DNA from: Sweltsa coloradensis
Taxonomy: Eukaryota; Arthropoda; Insecta; Plecoptera; Chloroperlidae
Length of the DNA stretch: 64,000 nt
Reading direction: 5' to 3'
Assembly: GCA_024449915.1 (NCBI GenBank)
Contig: JAMZAV010001284.1
Location: forward strand, 231,501 to 295,500
Position 1 is the first letter of the stretch, and the number at the start of each line of letters is the position of its first letter. A program made the translations under genes and the position numbers. The notes beneath the pieces were generated by a model. The model had not been told where the DNA came from and did not search any database. It saw only the letters and a list, made by a program, of their open reading frames with translations. Below, piece by piece: positions 10,386-21,084 of the stretch.

Positions 10386-10544
10386 AGTTTAGATTGGAGA
10401 AGGGTTGACAGGTTGGGAAAGCATAGAGAACATAAAGCCCAGCCTGAAGGGCTGGGGGCGACAAAACTTTTCACCTGCTGATGACAACTGTAGCTAATTT
10501 AAAGTTGTTACCTTAATCCACGACGCGTTTCGTCCTTCTGGGAC
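10386..10544 (-). mobile_element. Inverted copy of the Penelope-type repeat end, ribozyme cut off
   Basis: Reverse complement of 8589-8747. On the minus strand it begins exactly at the GUCC of hammerhead stem II, lacks CUGANGA and stem I, and abuts a (TA)n run. The ribozyme here is therefore non-functional. With copy 1 it frames the endonuclease ORF in a 2-kb inverted repeat. Confidence 0.88.
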
Positions 10545-10602
10545 GATATATATATATATATATTCTAAGGTTATGAAGGTGAATAAATAAATTTGTATTT
10601 AC

Positions 10603-11444
10603 TAGGGATGACATCGGGTAGTAAAATTCGGAATCGGTTCCAGCACTAGATTACCCGGGTACCCGGATCCTGTTACGTCATGATGTGTGAAAATGCCGTT
10701 TCCTACTACACGTTCGTTTGAATGTCATACCGAATGACTAGGTTTCCGTCTCTGGAAACTTTTGCAATAACCGTACACAAATAAAGAATCACGTTGATAA
10801 CCAGGCAATGATCTTCACTCTTCATTATACCAAAGATTAGTTTACCAATTACACTGTACAGGCAGTGAAACTCGTTGTACGTAGGCCTAGAACAATGCGC
10901 AGAGAGCAGGGGAAAGCACGCATCGCATGTGGGAAAATCTCTCACTTCTATCACCCGCGCTGAAGCTCTCGTCGCAAGATAAGTCCAGGAATAACAATCC
11001 TATGTGTCGTGATTATGAATTTTGTGAATTGGTTGAAACATGATCGCATTGCAAATTCTTCTTCCACTTAGTTCCACACCAACCATCTTTGTTCCACACA
11101 TACTAGCCGGTCAGCAGCTGTGCTGTGAGTTGGTTGGATAATAAGCGCATGCCATGCTCGAGAGTCGAGATATATCGCCGCATCCACCTCTTGTACTCAC
11201 TCGTAGGCATGGGCATGAGTGGCTGGGCAGAGAGACAGACGGACGGAAACACAAGTCAGCTTACAACGCGTTCTGTTGTCGACTCGAGTTACTCTTTAGG
11301 CAGCGGGCAGGCTTCGCGGGAAAAACCACATTGACGTAGCGGGTGAAATAAACCGGTGAATTAGCCTAAAAACGGTCACAAAAAATACCCCGATCTTAAA
11401 ATTACCTCCGGGTAATTTCTAGAACCGGGTACAAGTCATCCCTA
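10603..11444. mobile_element. hAT-like non-autonomous transposon with 8-bp TSD
   Basis: Terminal inverted repeats TAGGGATGAC / GTCATCCCTA; exact 8-bp target duplication GTATTTAC at 10595-10602 and 11445-11452. 842 bp with no transposase. The subterminal GGGTACCCG-type motifs and an inner pair CGGGTA... ACCGGGT support a hAT-type end structure. Confidence 0.9.
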
Positions 11445-11497
11445 GTATTTACTTAGTAGTTACAATCTATCCATTCAGTCACTTGATTTTTAATGGA

Positions 11498-12039
11498 TAG
11501 AGGTAATGAGAAATGGTGATATAAAAACCCAAATTTCGTTTTAAAAAAACCAAATTTCGCGTTTTTCGCGATTTCAAAAAAATTGTCAAAAACGTTACTA
11601 AAAAATAAAAAAATCACAAAAAAAATTGTACGCACTGTTATTTTGGTATACTATTTTCGCGGAAGCCGTGATACGCGCCGTTATTTTGGAGGTATATTTC
11701 CGTGAAGCCCGTGACGTCACGGTACCCCGCCTACCGCGCGCGTAATATTCGGTCTCGACCGGCACCTCCACCAAAACTGGACCGGCACCTCCACATCACT
11801 TTACATTTTGCACACTAAAAGGTCCAATTTCGCGATTTAATTCGCGTTTTGACCAGTTTGATGTAATTTCGTTCGTTATTTCGCGCTATACACGAAATTT
11901 TTGCGAAATTCGCGTTTTCAAAATGTGTTTTTTCCATCACTAAATGATGTAATTCGTCGACAATATTACATTTTAGGCAATAAAAAGGACATTTAAAAAA
12001 ATTCGCGAATTTCGTTATCACCATTTTTCACTACCTCTA
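11498..12039. mobile_element. hAT-like non-autonomous transposon with 8-bp TSD
   Basis: Terminal inverted repeats TAGAGGTAATGAGAAATGGT and its mirror ending CATTACCTCTA-like (ACTACCTCTA). Exact duplication TTAATGGA at 11490-11497 and 12040-12047. 542 bp. Interior rich in CGCGAATTT-like motifs and two GACCGGCACCTCCA repeats; no ORF. Confidence 0.88.
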
Positions 12040-12463
12040 TTAATGGAAGACATAAAATTTAAAGCATATCAAGCACACCCTGTTGGCGCCGACGCCATTG
12101 ACGAGCGAACTATGTCCAATGCAACAGAGACCGGAATTATAAATATGAACGTGTTGAACACGATTCAAGCCACGGGTAGCACCAGAATTAGCAAGACTAA
12201 TTCAAAACAACCTTACAATTTATTATGCGCCTCATTGCTAGGATGGCTCCAAAGTCACAATTTACATATTCCTAAGCTTAACTTCTTAGCTTAGAAGTCC
12301 ATCAGATGTTAAAAATCTTCTGCTTATAGCGTGATGCGAACCTTGGACCTTCTGGATTAAAGCAGAGACTCCAACCTCAGGACTAACTAATTAAATTAAT
12401 ATGAAATAATTAGTGTACACAATGTCAATATGATCGTTTTGAGACACATGCAAATTTAATTAC

Positions 12464-12655
12464 CTTCTTTGAGGGTAGTAGTTGGAAAACTGTATTAAGA
12501 GGCCGGTTGTCTCCGTCAGTTGCCATCATGACAGCTGTGAAGAGATCCTCCAACTGGTTTGCAATGTCATCCTCAGCATTGGTTGAACTTTCAGAGGTGT
12601 CCTCCGCCATATCTGCATCCTGACGTCGGGCCTCAGCAGCAGCTGCACGCCTGGC
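12464..12655 (-). CDS. PBRM1: Polybromo-1 coding exon 5 (start of bromodomain 2)
   Basis: Minus-strand exon of 192 bp (64 codons, residues 162-225), TGTGTAG acceptor and GTAATT donor, phase 0 at both ends. It opens with ARRAAAEARRQDADMAEDTS, a polar charged linker. Then DIANQLEDLFTAVMMATDGD and NRPLNTVFQLLPSKK follow, helix Z and the start of the ZA loop of bromodomain 2 (human: LKEILEQLLEAIVVATNPSGRLISELFQKLPSK). An internal methionine (ADMAED) could pass for a start, but the upstream in-frame sequence continues to a proper acceptor and the previous exon splices in phase. Confidence 0.93.
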
Positions 12656-12883
12656 CTACACACACAGATGCACAAGTATCTTAGTTAAATCATTTTCTTA
12701 AACACATTTAAAACATTTTTTTTTTAATGTTAGGGACTATAAGCCTAAGTCTCTTTGTTATAACTTGTTTTATTATTTTTGGAATTTGTAAATTTTCTTA
12801 ATTTTTCCATCAAAAACACTACCGGCTGATAAAAACTAAAATATTGAAGATACAAACAGACACTGCAAAATCTGCACTCTTAC

Positions 12884-13009
12884 CAATTTTCCAACTTTGA
12901 GAATTATCTTTCCTTTAGGTTCCTCGTCTGTTCCATCCAAAAGTCGAACCTTCGTTGTTGAGAATAAGTCCCAAAGTTCACAAGCATCACGATGTTCCTG
13001 AGATGTGCG
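12884..13009 (-). CDS. PBRM1: Polybromo-1 coding exon 4 (end of bromodomain 1 and linker)
   Basis: Minus-strand exon of 126 bp (residues 120-161), ATATAG acceptor, GTAAGA donor, phase 0. RTSQEHRDACELWDLFSTTK matches helix C of PBRM1 bromodomain 1 (human: PDSPEYKAACKLWDLYLRTR). The rest (DGTDEEPKGKIILKVGKL) is linker and diverges from human. It contains no internal methionine, so only homology and splice phase reveal it. Confidence 0.9.
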
Positions 13010-14640
13010 CTATATACAAAAAACATGTTGTTAGTTAGTTAGTTAAGTAAATTTAGTTACTATAGTTAAGTCAAGGTAGTACATTAAATTAAACAAACAA
13101 AAATAACTACTATACATTTAGGGATGTGCCGGACTTAGGCCAATGCTATTGTAGGCCTATCGGTTTCGGGCCTCAGGCTTGGCTTTAACAATAAACACGG
13201 CTTCAACTTTCAGATTGTGGCACCTGGAAAGGTCTTAGGGCTTAGGTCAAGAAGATGGACACAGGGGAGATCTCTACATCCTTGTAAAATTATCATTTTT
13301 ATTTCTTTGCAGATCCAGGCTGCAGACCCATTCTTGCACACAGGCTAGGTGCACACATGACGCTCACACTAAACTTGTGCATTGCGCAAAAAAAAAGCAA
13401 AAGAATTGCAAAATAGACCATTTTCAGAATTAACTGCGCATGCGCACTCCGTTGCAAAGCATTATGGGAGAAAGGTGCATTTGCATGCTAAATGCCATAT
13501 GATTGGGATTGTGGCTGACTGCACTGCCATTGTTGGAAACGCAGTTCTCCACACACCCGAGCATATGGGGTTTAGTGTGTGAATGCCCTTTCTCCCATAA
13601 TGCTTTGCGCACGCGATATAGAGGGCGCTGGTGATTTTGAAATCGTCTATTAAGCATTTTAATTTTACTATTTCTGTCCGCGGTGGCACTAAGACGCTGG
13701 TCCGAAGAGTATGGCTCTACGAGGATGTGGGTTTAAATCCTGCATCAGCATAAGGCATGTTTTTTTGAAATCGTCCTTCATAGTCATCATCCCCAGTCCC
13801 CACTCATCGTCTCGAATAGCCTTAGTGCATTAATAGAGACGTTAAGCAAAAAAAAATTAAAATGCTTGTGTGGGTGTAGCACATTAACAAATGCATCCTC
13901 ACTTTGGCTACCTTACGGAATTCATAATTACTTTCTAATATGACATGGGCATGGGCCTAGGTCGTATTACTCACTCAAGTTGATGTCGAATGCAAGCCGA
14001 CCCCTGACTATTGCTCATAAGAAAAAAATATACATCAATTAAATATTTGCCATCAATTCCAAGCCAAGGTACCTTTTTAAACTACAAAAAAGTGTAAAAA
14101 CAGGTGGTTTGCAATTGGGTAAATACTAAAGGTAATGCAAACCTGGATTTTTAATTTTGAACCGAACTTGAACTTTCAGAGGGGTTGTCCATCGAACTTC
14201 TAAAAAATATTGAACCAAACCTGAAATGAACTCAAACCAAACTTAAAATATGATGTCTAACATACGTAATAGAATAGGTAAAATAGTGATAATTCTGGAT
14301 CAGCACCTCCACCAAGAAAGTTTCTAAAAAATAACACAATACTGTAGGTAAAATAGTGTAAGTCTGGACCGGCACCTCCACCAAGAAAGTAATGTAACTT
14401 CTGGACCAGACCCTATACCATACAATCTATTGTTTTTAAATTTGTACCTGTAAACTGAGAGCCATTTTTTTACGAATCAAATAATGGATGCCCGCACACC
14501 ACTACAAATTAGCAAAAAAAATATGAAACTTTCATCCAAACTTTTTTTCACTTGAACTTGTCTGAACTTTTTCTTAAGTTCAAATTTGACTTGAATTTTG
14601 AACGTTTGCACATCTGTAGTAAAGACAACTTAACCTGGAT
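13010..14640. other. PBRM1 intron, no gene; diffuse repeats
   Basis: Contains an imperfect inverted pair around 13440-13640 (CAAAGCATTATGGGAGAAAG and CTTTCTCCCATAATGCTTTG) and repeated GCACCTCCACCAAGAAAG near 14310 and 14380. Nothing codes. Confidence 0.6.
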
Positions 14641-14685
14641 TTGAACCAAGACCCGTTTTGATTTGAAGATTTGAACCAACAAATC

Positions 14686-15291
14686 CAGGTTAAGACATGG
14701 TTGTTTTGTCGCCCCAAGCACCAGAGTCTAGGAGGGAAGCCACCTCACTGGTTGTGCTATTGTGTGTCTTTCGGCTCTTTCCACCCTTCCTATCTCTAAC
14801 CCTTTCTCGAAGTATGAATGAAGAGGCACCCTGGCCGAGCAACAACAGAAGGGGCAGCTTTTCTCTTGTTGCCAAGGGTCCTGGTTCGAATCCAGGGTGA
14901 GTCATGGATGTTTTGTCTCCCGAGCACTAGAGTTGGGAGGGAAGCCCCCCTACTGGTTGTGCTGATGGTGTAGCTCAGTATGAATGGTGTTTGAAGTAAC
15001 CTTGCTGATGATGACAACATGCATGCAGAATTTGCTTCTTGCGTGGCCCTACCACAGGTTTGGTTATGTGTTGTGAGTTTTGTTTGCATGTAGTTAGCTG
15101 ATTTTTAGTGGCCACCATCTGCCTGATGAGTCCCAGGAGGACGAATTGTGTTGTGGATTAAGGTAACAACTTTAAATTAGCTGCAGCTGCAGTTGTCATC
15201 AGCAGGTGAAAAGTTTTGTTGCCCCCAGCCCTTCAGGCTGGGATTTATGTTTTCTTTGCTTTCCCAACCTGTCAACCCTTCTCCAATTTAA
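14686..15291 (+). mobile_element. Penelope-type pLTR-like repeat, copy 2 (solo)
   Basis: Colinear with 8150-8747, including the tRNA-like box-B unit (GGTTCGAATCC near 14884) and the same terminal TTTCCCAACCTGTCAACCC. No ORF follows, so it is a solo or truncated copy. Its ribozyme core is mutated. Confidence 0.75.
15117..15158 (+). ncRNA. Decayed hammerhead ribozyme
   Basis: CUGAUGA (15123-15129) and stem II GUCC/GGAC are kept and stem I still pairs. The GAAACGCGUC block has become GAAUUGUGUU: the stem III A is U, both CpGs are TpG and the cleavage-site C is U. GAAA and the short stem III are therefore lost and cleavage is not expected. CpG-to-TpG change fits methylation-driven decay. Confidence 0.75.
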
Positions 15292-15361
15292 CTAGCCGAT
15301 AGGCATTTTTCACACTAGAATCGAATTAACTAAATTTTAAAAATTAATTAATTAAATGCTG

Positions 15362-15600
15362 GGTGTAGAGAAGTTCAGTGTCAGGATGGGAAGGACACAG
15401 TTCAGATGGTATGGACATAAGAAAAGAATGGGGGAAGACAGGATTCCCGAGAGAATGTATGAAAGAAGGAAGAAGAAGATGGGGTAGGCCAAGGAAGAGA
15501 TGGAATAATACCATAGCAAGAGACTTGGATGCAAGAAGAGAGAGCTGGGAATGTGGAAGAGATATGATTGTGGGAGGATAGAAAGAAATGGAAGAAGTTG
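15362..15600 (+). pseudogene. LINE reverse-transcriptase C-terminal fragment, frameshifted
   Basis: In one frame the sequence reads FRWYGHKKRMGEDRIPERMY. In a shifted frame it reads RWGRPRKRWNNTIARDLDAR. This FRWYGH...RxPxR...GRPRKRW signature is the C-terminal tail of many non-LTR retrotransposon polyproteins. One frameshift and a stop separate the two parts, and no RT core precedes them. A dead 5'-truncated LINE copy. Confidence 0.8.
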
Positions 15601-15710
15601 GTTGCTAAAATCAAGTTGACCCTGCCAGAAGTGCTGGATAATGAATTAATGATGATATTTAAACTCCATGATGCCACAATGAACCAAAATGACAATACAG
15701 CATTTTAAAA

Positions 15711-16350
15711 CTAGGAAAACGCTTAAGTCCCGCTGCGTTGATGGATGAGCGTAATTTTTTTTAAACGAAAAAAGCGTAAAATTGTGATTTTTTTAATAGA
15801 TCATTTTTCGATTACGCTCAAATTTCCCACGAATATATTAACTCTTAAAATTAAAGTTCTGTGAAAAAATCATTACAATCGGATCAAGCATGTAGGTTTT
15901 ATTCGTCGAAGAAATGTTAAAAATTGAAAAAAATCGTAAAATTGCGATTATCATGAGAAAAGATTTTTCGATTGCGCTCAAATTTCACACGAATATATTA
16001 ATTTATAAAATTAAGGTTCTGTGAAAAAATCATTACAATGGGATAAAGCATGTAGGTGTTATAAGACGAAGAATTTTTTTTTAAAAATCGAAAAAAAATC
16101 GTAAAATTGCGATTTTCATGAGAAATAATTTTTTGATCGATTTTTCCCCCCGTGCAGTTCTTCGTTCAGAGATTTCACAGACCTCCATAAAATTTCATCG
16201 CAATTGGAGTATTGGTTTAGCCGGAATCGTGTTCACAGACACACAAAAATACAAAAAAAAAGAAAGAAAAAAAAAAACATTCCGGATTTTTTTCTCCAGT
16301 ATAGTGAAATGGAATCTTTGCTTCGCTCGCTACGCTCATCCAAAAAATAG
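15711..16350. repeat. Interspersed repeat family A, copy
   Basis: Starts CTAGGAAAACGCTTAAGTCC and carries TTGATGGATGAGC. The other end is GCTCATCCAAAA. Between are AT-rich sub-repeats around AAATCGTAAAATTGCGAT. Sister copies lie at 20306, 29330, 30085, 45300 and 63225. No protein encoded. Confidence 0.75.
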
Positions 16351-16439
16351 TAGGCCTAAAGTAAAATGGATTTGAAATATGTTTGCACCTTTAGGGTCTT
16401 AATTTACAAAGTACTACTCCATTAGCATAGGCCTAGTAA

Positions 16440-16772
16440 GTAGAGATGAGTTGTTAAAACGTGCACGTAGAGTTTAAACGTTTATAGAGTTTTATAAACG
16501 TGTAACTGTGACAATTTTGGTGGAGGTGCCGGGTCCCAGGCTGTATTGAGGCATCTTGTCCGTTACACATGGTGGAAATGCCGGGTCATTAAATGTGAGT
16601 GTGAGAATAAACCGTTGTTAGTTATTTGTCGTCCGGTCATAAGTACAAAATTACGATTTTGCTGTAGGCCTAATTTTTTTTTAGAAAATAGGGATTAAAA
16701 AAGTTTAAACCTTTAAATGCGAAAATTTCAAGGGGTTAAAGGTTCAGGAAACTGAACGCTTTTTCACATCCC
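16440..16772. repeat. Interspersed repeat family E, copy 1
   Basis: Shares TGGTGGAGGTGCC-like, GCCGGGTCATTAAATG-like and GGTCATAAGTACAAAATTAC segments with 32560-32890 in opposite orientation. The ends TAGAGATGAG and CACATCCCTA resemble the TAGGGATG-type termini of hAT-like elements, but no target duplication is visible. Confidence 0.6.
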
Positions 16773-16861
16773 TAGTCCCTACTAGTAAGTCTACTTCAAT
16801 AAGTCTATTATAATCGGTATTTTCTAAAAATATTTAAGAAATATTTCAAAATACAGCCTAC

Positions 16862-16987
16862 CTTATAAAAAGCTTTTGCATTGTTGACCAGGAGCTGGAC
16901 ATCGGTTGTGATTTCTTCGACATCTTCATATTCATCCGTTTTCAACTTCTGTTGTATTTTCAAAAGATCAATTGGATTTGTCACAAC
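16862..16987 (-). CDS. PBRM1: Polybromo-1 coding exon 3 (bromodomain 1, helices A-B)
   Basis: Minus-strand exon of 126 bp (residues 78-119), acceptor TTCAAAG, donor GTAGGC, phase 0. It encodes VVTNPIDLLKIQQKLKTDEY then LLVNNAKAFYK, nearly identical to human bromodomain 1 (VVSQPIDLMKIQQKLKMEEY... LFNNAKSYYK). The residue in the usual acetyl-lysine-binding asparagine position is tyrosine (Y118), as in vertebrate PBRM1 bromodomain 1, so the atypical pocket is conserved. The in-frame ATG a few codons upstream lies across the acceptor and is not the start. Confidence 0.95.
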
Positions 16988-17603
16988 CTTTGAATACATA
17001 AATAATTACAATTAGGGCCTGCCCGGTAGCTGAGATAGAACCTTGAGTCCCTAGGCCATCTGACTTTTCCAGATTGAACACAGAACAGAAGCCAACAACA
17101 CAACAAAAATACAACAAAACAAAAAAAACAGAAGCCTGTAAATTTGTCTGAGAAAATAAATTACCAAAATAGTAAATTATTTGACCTTCAACATTGCAAT
17201 TGGCAATGATTCCAGAAATATAACCAATTTTGCTGACTTTTCCATATTTATTCAAATAATTCCAGGTTTTCCAGGTCAAGTGTCATGTAGCAGCCTCATG
17301 CATCAAGGCCAGTCGAGTGCTTGATAATCGACTGGCGAGGGAGGATAGGTAGCCAGCTGCATCATCACGGGCTCCGTGGAAATAGACCGCACAAGAAACG
17401 GTGGGTAGAATTACCAATTGTGCGGGGAAACATGCTTGTGTTCACCGTTGTACAGTAAACTTGAAAAATGGAACCGGTTTGAAAAGTCAGAACTGGGTCG
17501 CTAGAACGGTTTGAAACCGGTCCCCGATGTCATCACTAGGCTATATGTGACATTAAATTTGCATGTAAAATAGAATAAGAGTACAGTACCTAATAGTTAG
17601 GGC

Positions 17604-19332
17604 TAGTGATGACGACGGTTAAGGTTTCTCTTAACCGGTTAACCGGTTGTAAAAACTGGTTTTTAACCGGTTAATTTTCAAAAACGCGTAAATCACGCAT
17701 TATCGGCGCTTGCTTCGTGTTGTGCAATCACAAGCGGGAGTAACTAGGAGTAACATCAAGCACCGATTACGAATCTGCTGATGTGGCATATCTGCGTAGT
17801 GTCACCGATATCGGATCGTAGGCAGCTCAAGGTCTCTTGCCTCGTCGCTATCTCAGTGCCCCCCCCCCCCTCATGCCGAACTTACGTAATCAGTTCATTC
17901 ATTAGTGCTCGCGCCCGCCCGCTACGTATTTTATCTCTGAATGCTGTCAGTGTCACGTAATAAATATTGGACACTTAAATAACGCCGTTGAATCTTTAAA
18001 ACATGCTGAAATCGTACTTCACAGAGAACGACCTTCACCTTCATAAAGACTGTCAAAGACGAGTATAGTGTAGCCAGCATTGTTAACAACATCTAGGCGA
18101 CCGAACTCGCGCGGGAAGGGGAGGGGTATTTATTCTGTGTATAATGTGTTCCTTGAAATAAATCGCACAAGCGGAAAAAAACATTTTGAGCAGCTGGAAA
18201 TTCCATCAAATCTTCCAGACGTAAAAATAAACTACAAACATTTTAATCTTTTTACCTCAATTCAATGTGCACACGCCAAATTTATTACGTAGTAAATAAA
18301 ATGCAGTAAAACCCCTATGGATTGTTCCCGCATCGTCCGTTTTCCCGCCATGATCGCTATATTTGAAAAGTTTTTGCAAAAGTCCCATTTACATAATGTT
18401 AAAAATTCCCGCATCCACTGTTCCACAATCGATCGTTTTCCTCGCCGTATCGTTCAAAATGTTGTGTTTCTCAGTGTTAAATTTACCCTAAGCTAAGGCA
18501 TGCATCATTTTTGCCTTTTTGAACACCGCCCGACGAAGAAGCCACCGAGCGCGATCTTTTTTGTGAAGGTTCACTTCCCCACCCCGCCCGCTGCCTAGGA
18601 GACCGGTTACCCCTCCTCCCCCACTCGCGCTGCCAGTGATGGACACGGCTCGGCCGGCCAGCTCAGACAACCAATGTTGCACCACAGATAACAGAGTACA
18701 CTCCTCTATTTATCTGTGCCTCTATTATCTGTGGTTGCACTCTCCAGAAGTGCCGCGTTTTTCTTACGCAATAATAATTGCAAGATCATTGATTTAATCA
18801 ATGATGCTGTCAATACAACACTTGTGAAACGGTTACTGAAGACTGCAGTCGATTTCGTCACATACAATAAAATTATCACATGGCATAGAAACATAAAACA
18901 TGTACTTGAATCATGCTCATTCAAGCTCGTCGGGAAAAGAGGGCGGTAGTGGAGTGGGTAGGCCAGGTCAAGTATCGGGTTGCATTTGTCGGCAGTGCTG
19001 AAATACTACGATCGTATGGGTGGGAGGGGGAGGGAGGGGGGGGGGGGTCGAACGAAGAGCCACTCGACCTTCTCACACTGCCAGACTGCTGCTAATGAGG
19101 GCGAGGAAAGGGACTGCATTACCCATGTGGTCGGCGGAACGTGTTGAGCTGTCAAAGCGGGCGGCACTCGGACCAGTAAATAACAACAGGGCAAGGTCGG
19201 TTCTCTTTATCTCGCGCGCGGTAAATACAAAGAAAGAAATTTCACATTACATCGCCAATAAATTTTCCGGTTAATGTTCACGTAACCGGTTACAAAAATT
19301 AACCGGTTAACGATTAATTGTCGTCATCACTA
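17604..19332. mobile_element. hAT-like non-autonomous transposon with 8-bp TSD
   Basis: Termini TAGTGATGACGAC / GTCGTCATCACTA; exact duplication GTTAGGGC at 17596-17603 and 19333-19340. 1729 bp. Subterminal AACCGGTTAACCGGTT repeats occur at both ends, likely transposase-binding arrays. Small open frames inside are GC-rich noise. A second end of the same type (GTCATCACTA near 17535) with GGTTTGAAACCGG just before is a truncated relative. Confidence 0.92.
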
Positions 19333-19919
19333 GTTAGGGCCTAGGCTAAGTATAAATACATTCCAGTCAATTAACTGCTTTTGGGTATTTCTTAAATTCT
19401 TTCATGCTATTGTGTCAAACAAAATCATGTTCCGGAATGCAGGAACCACCCCTACAATACAATAATTAATAAAACTACCAGTACTCAGAATGTCTTCAAG
19501 ACCAAGATCAGATATGGCATTCTTGCATCGCGTTGTGAACGTAGACATATTCAGCCTGACAGTCTCTAGTGTCATTGTACCTCTCAGAGTTCCTTCTTGT
19601 TCTCCTTGACTGTCAGTTCTCAACTCTCTGTCTATCAGCCACAAAAGGTCACTAACTGTAAACCGGGGCTTTTTTTTACAAAAAAAATACAACAGTTTCG
19701 TTCTAGTCACTCTAGTGTTCAAAGTAATGTAGGCCTACCAATAACAATTTTTTGTTAGTAATTATTATGGGCAACTTATTCTACAAAATGAATGAAAATG
19801 TAATTTAAATCTACAGGTACCAACACACAAAAAAGTAAACATTTGTGCGTTCCAAGAAGCCCCGCTATGGGGCTGCTGTACACATGAGAATATGTATGCC
19901 TATTCCAATAACCACTTAC

Positions 19920-20039
19920 TTCATAGTATCCTGGTTCTTGTCGACGCTTGGGTACACGAATAAACGCATCGCACAATAAGGAACCATCCTCCTTTTTATG
20001 ATTACGAATTGCATCATAAAGTTGATGACACATCTCAGA
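19920..20039 (-). CDS. PBRM1: Polybromo-1 coding exon 2 (start of bromodomain 1)
   Basis: Minus-strand exon of 120 bp (residues 38-77), GTTACAG acceptor, GTAAGT donor, phase 0. SEMCHQLYDAIRNHKKEDGS then LLCDAFIRVPKRRQEPGYYE corresponds to human [40 protein letters not shown]. The one notable change is glycine for aspartate in the PDYY motif (PGYY). The methionine at residue 40 is not the start, since the exon continues upstream to an acceptor and joins exon 1 in phase. Confidence 0.96.
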
Positions 20040-20305
20040 CTGTAACAGAGGGATACACTCAATAATTTAGGATTTTTTTTTTTTTTAGGTACCTACACTT
20101 CAGACCTACTATTATTTTTGTTTTTTGTGAATCTGTGAAAAGTGTTGGATAATTTTATTAATCATTTGAAACGCCACAACGAGCAAGTATAAACTATAAA
20201 GGATAAACACAAACGAATGAATATTCTGGCTAAATGAACAGTTTGAAATGCTATATCAATGTAGCCTAGGCATACAAGAGGAAAATCCATAGGAGTAAGC
20301 CTAGT

Positions 20306-21084
20306 TGGATGAGCTTAGCGAGCGAAGCGAGTGAAGCGAAGACTTCAATTTCACCGACCCCCCAAAAAATTTAGCTCGGGTGTTTTTTTTTGTTTTTTTT
20401 TGTATTTCTGTCTGTTTGTTCGCTCTCTACCGGGCAAACGGCATATGCGATCTTGATGAAAATTTGACAGGACCTTCGAAATCTCTGAACTTAGACTTGC
20501 TACGTTTTTGGGTACAATCGAAGAAATATTTCTCATGAATATCGTACTTTTACGATTTTTTTTGATTTTTTGTGCGATATTTTCGTGCCATTTGGGCCAA
20601 TTCTGACCAAACGGGTGGGGATACAACGTTCATATTATACATGGACAATAAGGTTATGGTGATGTACATTTTGAAAGAAAAAGTTGAAAAAGTTAGCCAG
20701 AATCTACAGAAATAAAGCTTTTAAATTTAATATAAGTTTTTTGATTTTTTGTGCGATATTTTCGTGCCATTTGGGCCAATTCTGACCAAACGGGTAGGGC
20801 TACAACGTTCATATTATACATGGACATTAAGGTTATGGTAATGTAGTACCTTTTGAAAGAAAAAGTTGAAAAAGTTAGCCAGAATCCATAGAAATATAGC
20901 TTTTAATATAAGTTTTTTACGATAAATAATACCAATTGACAAGAAACAATAGAAGCTTGACAAAAATCCCCTACAATGCGTAGGCAACAAAACAAAGCAC
21001 TTGTAAAAGTAAAGATATCCCACGCAAACTAAAAACTTCAAAAAGCTCATCCATCAACGCGGCGGGACTTAAGCGTTTTCCTAG
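20306..21084. repeat. Interspersed repeat family A, copy
   Basis: From GGATGAGCTTAGCGAGCGAA to GCGTTTTCCTAG. Internal segments (GGGCAAACGGCA, CGTACTTTTACGATTTTTT, ACCAAACGGGT, TTAAGGTTATGGT) recur at 30085, 45300 and 63225. One 130-bp segment around GTGCGATATTTTCGTGCC is tandemly duplicated here. Confidence 0.8.

Larger units (their letters stand above)
10572..12400 (-). repeat. tRNA-headed SINE copy split by two hAT-like insertions
   Basis: Pieces 10572-10602, 11445-11497 and 12040-12400 line up with the uninterrupted SINE at 38225-38650: an AATAAATAAAT tail, a CCATTCAGTCACTTGATTTT segment, a body with GACGCCATTGACGAG, and a degenerate tRNA-like head near 12320-12350 (minus strand, CCAGAAGGTCCAAGGTTCGC). 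Removing the elements at 10603-11444 and 11498-12039 with one copy of each 8-bp duplication restores colinearity. The short protein-like frame inside is not a gene. Confidence 0.75.

Noticed and set aside
12043..12294. Conserved 83-codon protein similar to 38291-38572
   Set aside because: Both lie in copies of one SINE; the similarity is nucleotide-level repeat homology with indels, not coding conservation.
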